Positions 13,824 to 14,756 of a stretch of DNA of 14,756 nucleotides are shown here, piece after piece. The notes below the pieces were generated by a model. It saw nothing but the letters and a program-made list of their open reading frames with translations. It was not told the DNA's origin and searched no databases. Every line of letters starts with the position of its first letter. Position 1 is the first letter of the stretch. The position numbers and the translations under genes were made by a program. This DNA is from JAZQLP01 sp045629205 (lineage in GTDB: Bacteria > Bacillota > Clostridia > Oscillospirales > UBA644): assembly GCA_045629205.1 (NCBI GenBank), contig JAZQQT010000100.1, positions 1-14,756 on the forward strand, written 5' to 3'.

Positions 13824-14690
13824 ATGTGGATCGCCGATAAATGGAATGATTATGAAGTAATTGACACATCGTCCGGAGAAAAACTCGAAAGATGGGATAA
13901 ATACTGTGTAGTAAGACCTGATCCTCAGATAATCTGGAATACGGAACAGACAGATGTTCGTTGGACCGATGCTCATGGTCATTATAAGAGATCGTCTTCG
14001 GGCGGCGGTCAGTGGGATATGAATAAACTTCCCGAATCATTTATGATTTCTTACGGGGAACTCAAATTTAAAATCAGACCTACCGGGTTTAAGCATATGG
14101 GGCTTTTTCCTGAGCAGGCTTGTAATTGGGAATGGCTCGCATCTCAAATCGGGAATGCCGGACGTCCCGTAAATGTTCTTAATTTGTTCGCTTATACAGG
14201 AGGCGCATCTGTTGCCTGTGCAAAAGCGGGCGCATCGGTTTGTCATGTTGATGCCTCAAAAGGAATGACGGCGTGGGCAAAAGAAAATGCTCAGCTTAAC
14301 GGTATTGACAATATCCGTTTTATAGTTGATGATTGTATAAAATTTGTTTCACGCGAAATACGCCGCGGTAATTTTTACGATGGAATTATCCTTGATCCTC
14401 CCTCATACGGAAGGGGACCGGGTGGAGAAATCTGGAAACTCGAGTCCGAGTTATATGGGCTTCTTTCTCTGTGCAGTGATGTTATGAGCGATAAGCCTCT
14501 GTTCGCCCTCCTCAATTCATATACTTCCGGTCTTTCCGCAACATGTATGCACTATATGATGGGAGTTACGTTTGCCGATAAATTCGGTGGTTCGGTCATG
14601 TCGGATGAAATCGGTCTTCCGGTCACGTCATCCGGATACATTCTGCCATGCGGATCGTCAGTTAGATGGAAAGCCGAGGATTCGAAATGA
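13824..14690 (+). CDS. Class I SAM-dependent methyltransferase, RlmI/RlmK-like (COG1092 type)
   Basis: A 288-residue predicted RNA (rRNA cytosine) methyltransferase. The SAM-binding core is clear: motif I VLNLFAYTGGASVACAKAGA (118-137), the acidic-strand motif HVDASKGM (141-148), VDDCIKFV, and the motif IV-type DPPSYGRGPGGE (191-202). The N-terminal segment has FKHMGLFPEQ, which leads into the Rossmann fold. It lacks the N-terminal PUA domain of RlmI itself, so the target nucleotide is not assignable by name alone. The ATG at 13824 follows a very strong GGGAGGGGAGG site. The gene ends in an ATGA overlap with the following ATPase gene, so the two are probably cotranslated. Confidence 0.88.
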   Translation: MWIADKWNDYEVIDTSSGEKLERWDKYCVVRPDPQIIWNTEQTDVRWTDAHGHYKRSSSGGGQWDMNKLPESFMISYGELKFKIRPTGFKHMGLFPEQACNWEWLASQIGNAGRPVNVLNLFAYTGGASVACAKAGASVCHVDASKGMTAWAKENAQLNGIDNIRFIVDDCIKFVSREIRRGNFYDGIILDPPSYGRGPGGEIWKLESELYGLLSLCSDVMSDKPLFALLNSYTSGLSATCMHYMMGVTFADKFGGSVMSDEIGLPVTSSGYILPCGSSVRWKAEDSK

Positions 14691-14756
14691 ATATCATAAC
14701 GGCCGAAAATCTGACGTTCATATATGAAAATACCGAGAAACCTGTTATCAATGATC
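14687..14756 (+). CDS. ABC transporter ATPase, N-terminal fragment (ECF-type?)
   Basis: Only the first 23 codons are in the window: MNIITAENLTFIYENTEKPVIND. The pattern of a strand followed by AENLTFxYE and then a loop leading into 'xxI(N/D)D' is typical of the start of ABC nucleotide-binding subunits, particularly energy-coupling-factor (EcfA-like) ATPases. The Walker A motif lies beyond the window, so this is provisional. Its ATG overlaps the methyltransferase stop by four bases, and GAGGA (14676-14680) serves as ribosome site. It is truncated by the window edge, not broken. Confidence 0.6.
   Translation, partial: MNIITAENLTFIYENTEKPVIND

Overview
The window looks like a chromosomal segment of a low-to-mid GC Gram-positive anaerobe, most likely a clostridial (Oscillospiraceae/Ruminococcaceae-type) gut or rumen bacterium. 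This is inferred from gene content and order: tig-clpP-clpX, rplS-lepB-rbgA-rnhB-yraN, an ACT/UPF0210 pair, strong AGGAGG ribosome binding sites, TTG starts and sigma-A promoters of Gram-positive type. Protein names below rest on motif recognition by eye, not on database searches.

The left edge (1-568) is the border of a mobile region. It begins with the last 79 bases of a group II intron (domains V and VI on the + strand), whose 3' splice boundary abuts, in antisense, the stop codon of a tnpV-family transposon gene (80-382, minus). Next come a terminator hairpin and an intact tRNA-Arg(UCU) gene with encoded CCA (492-568, minus), beside which the element appears to have settled.

Bases 656-4738 hold a Cu+-type P1B ATPase (minus). 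Divergent from it is a two-gene operon with a near-consensus promoter: a small ACT-domain protein (UPF0237 type) followed by a UPF0210/DUF711 protein. A perfect palindromic terminator separates this operon from the convergent protein quality-control cluster tig-clpP-clpX (8158 to 4736, minus). Trigger factor folds nascent chains and ClpXP degrades tagged or damaged proteins. Here trigger factor carries an unusual Lys/Ala/Glu tail, and a strong stem-loop lies between clpP and clpX.

Bases 8269-10350 hold a calcineurin-like phosphoesterase (minus) and, divergently, a membrane-anchored GGDEF protein, each with its own promoter. A bidirectional terminator (10387-10416) separates the latter from the minus-strand operon rplS-lepB-rbgA-rnhB-yraN (13511 to 10420): ribosomal protein L19, signal peptidase I, the 50S assembly GTPase, RNase HII and a YraN-type nuclease-fold protein. 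The last three genes overlap and are probably translationally coupled. A terminator-like hairpin separates rplS from lepB. The 312-base gap between rplS and the next gene contains the rplS leader and promoter (13512-13637) and the divergent promoter of the right-hand gene (13767-13794); I recognise nothing in 13638-13766.

The right edge has a PUA-less RlmI/RlmK-like SAM methyltransferase overlapping by 4 bases the start of an ABC (ECF-type?) ATPase that runs off the window.

Overall this is mostly ordinary core-genome sequence. I did not find a convincing new multi-gene system. The observations most worth checking are the intron/tnpV/tRNA border, the stem-loop before clpX, the trigger factor tail and a shared extended -10 promoter pattern.
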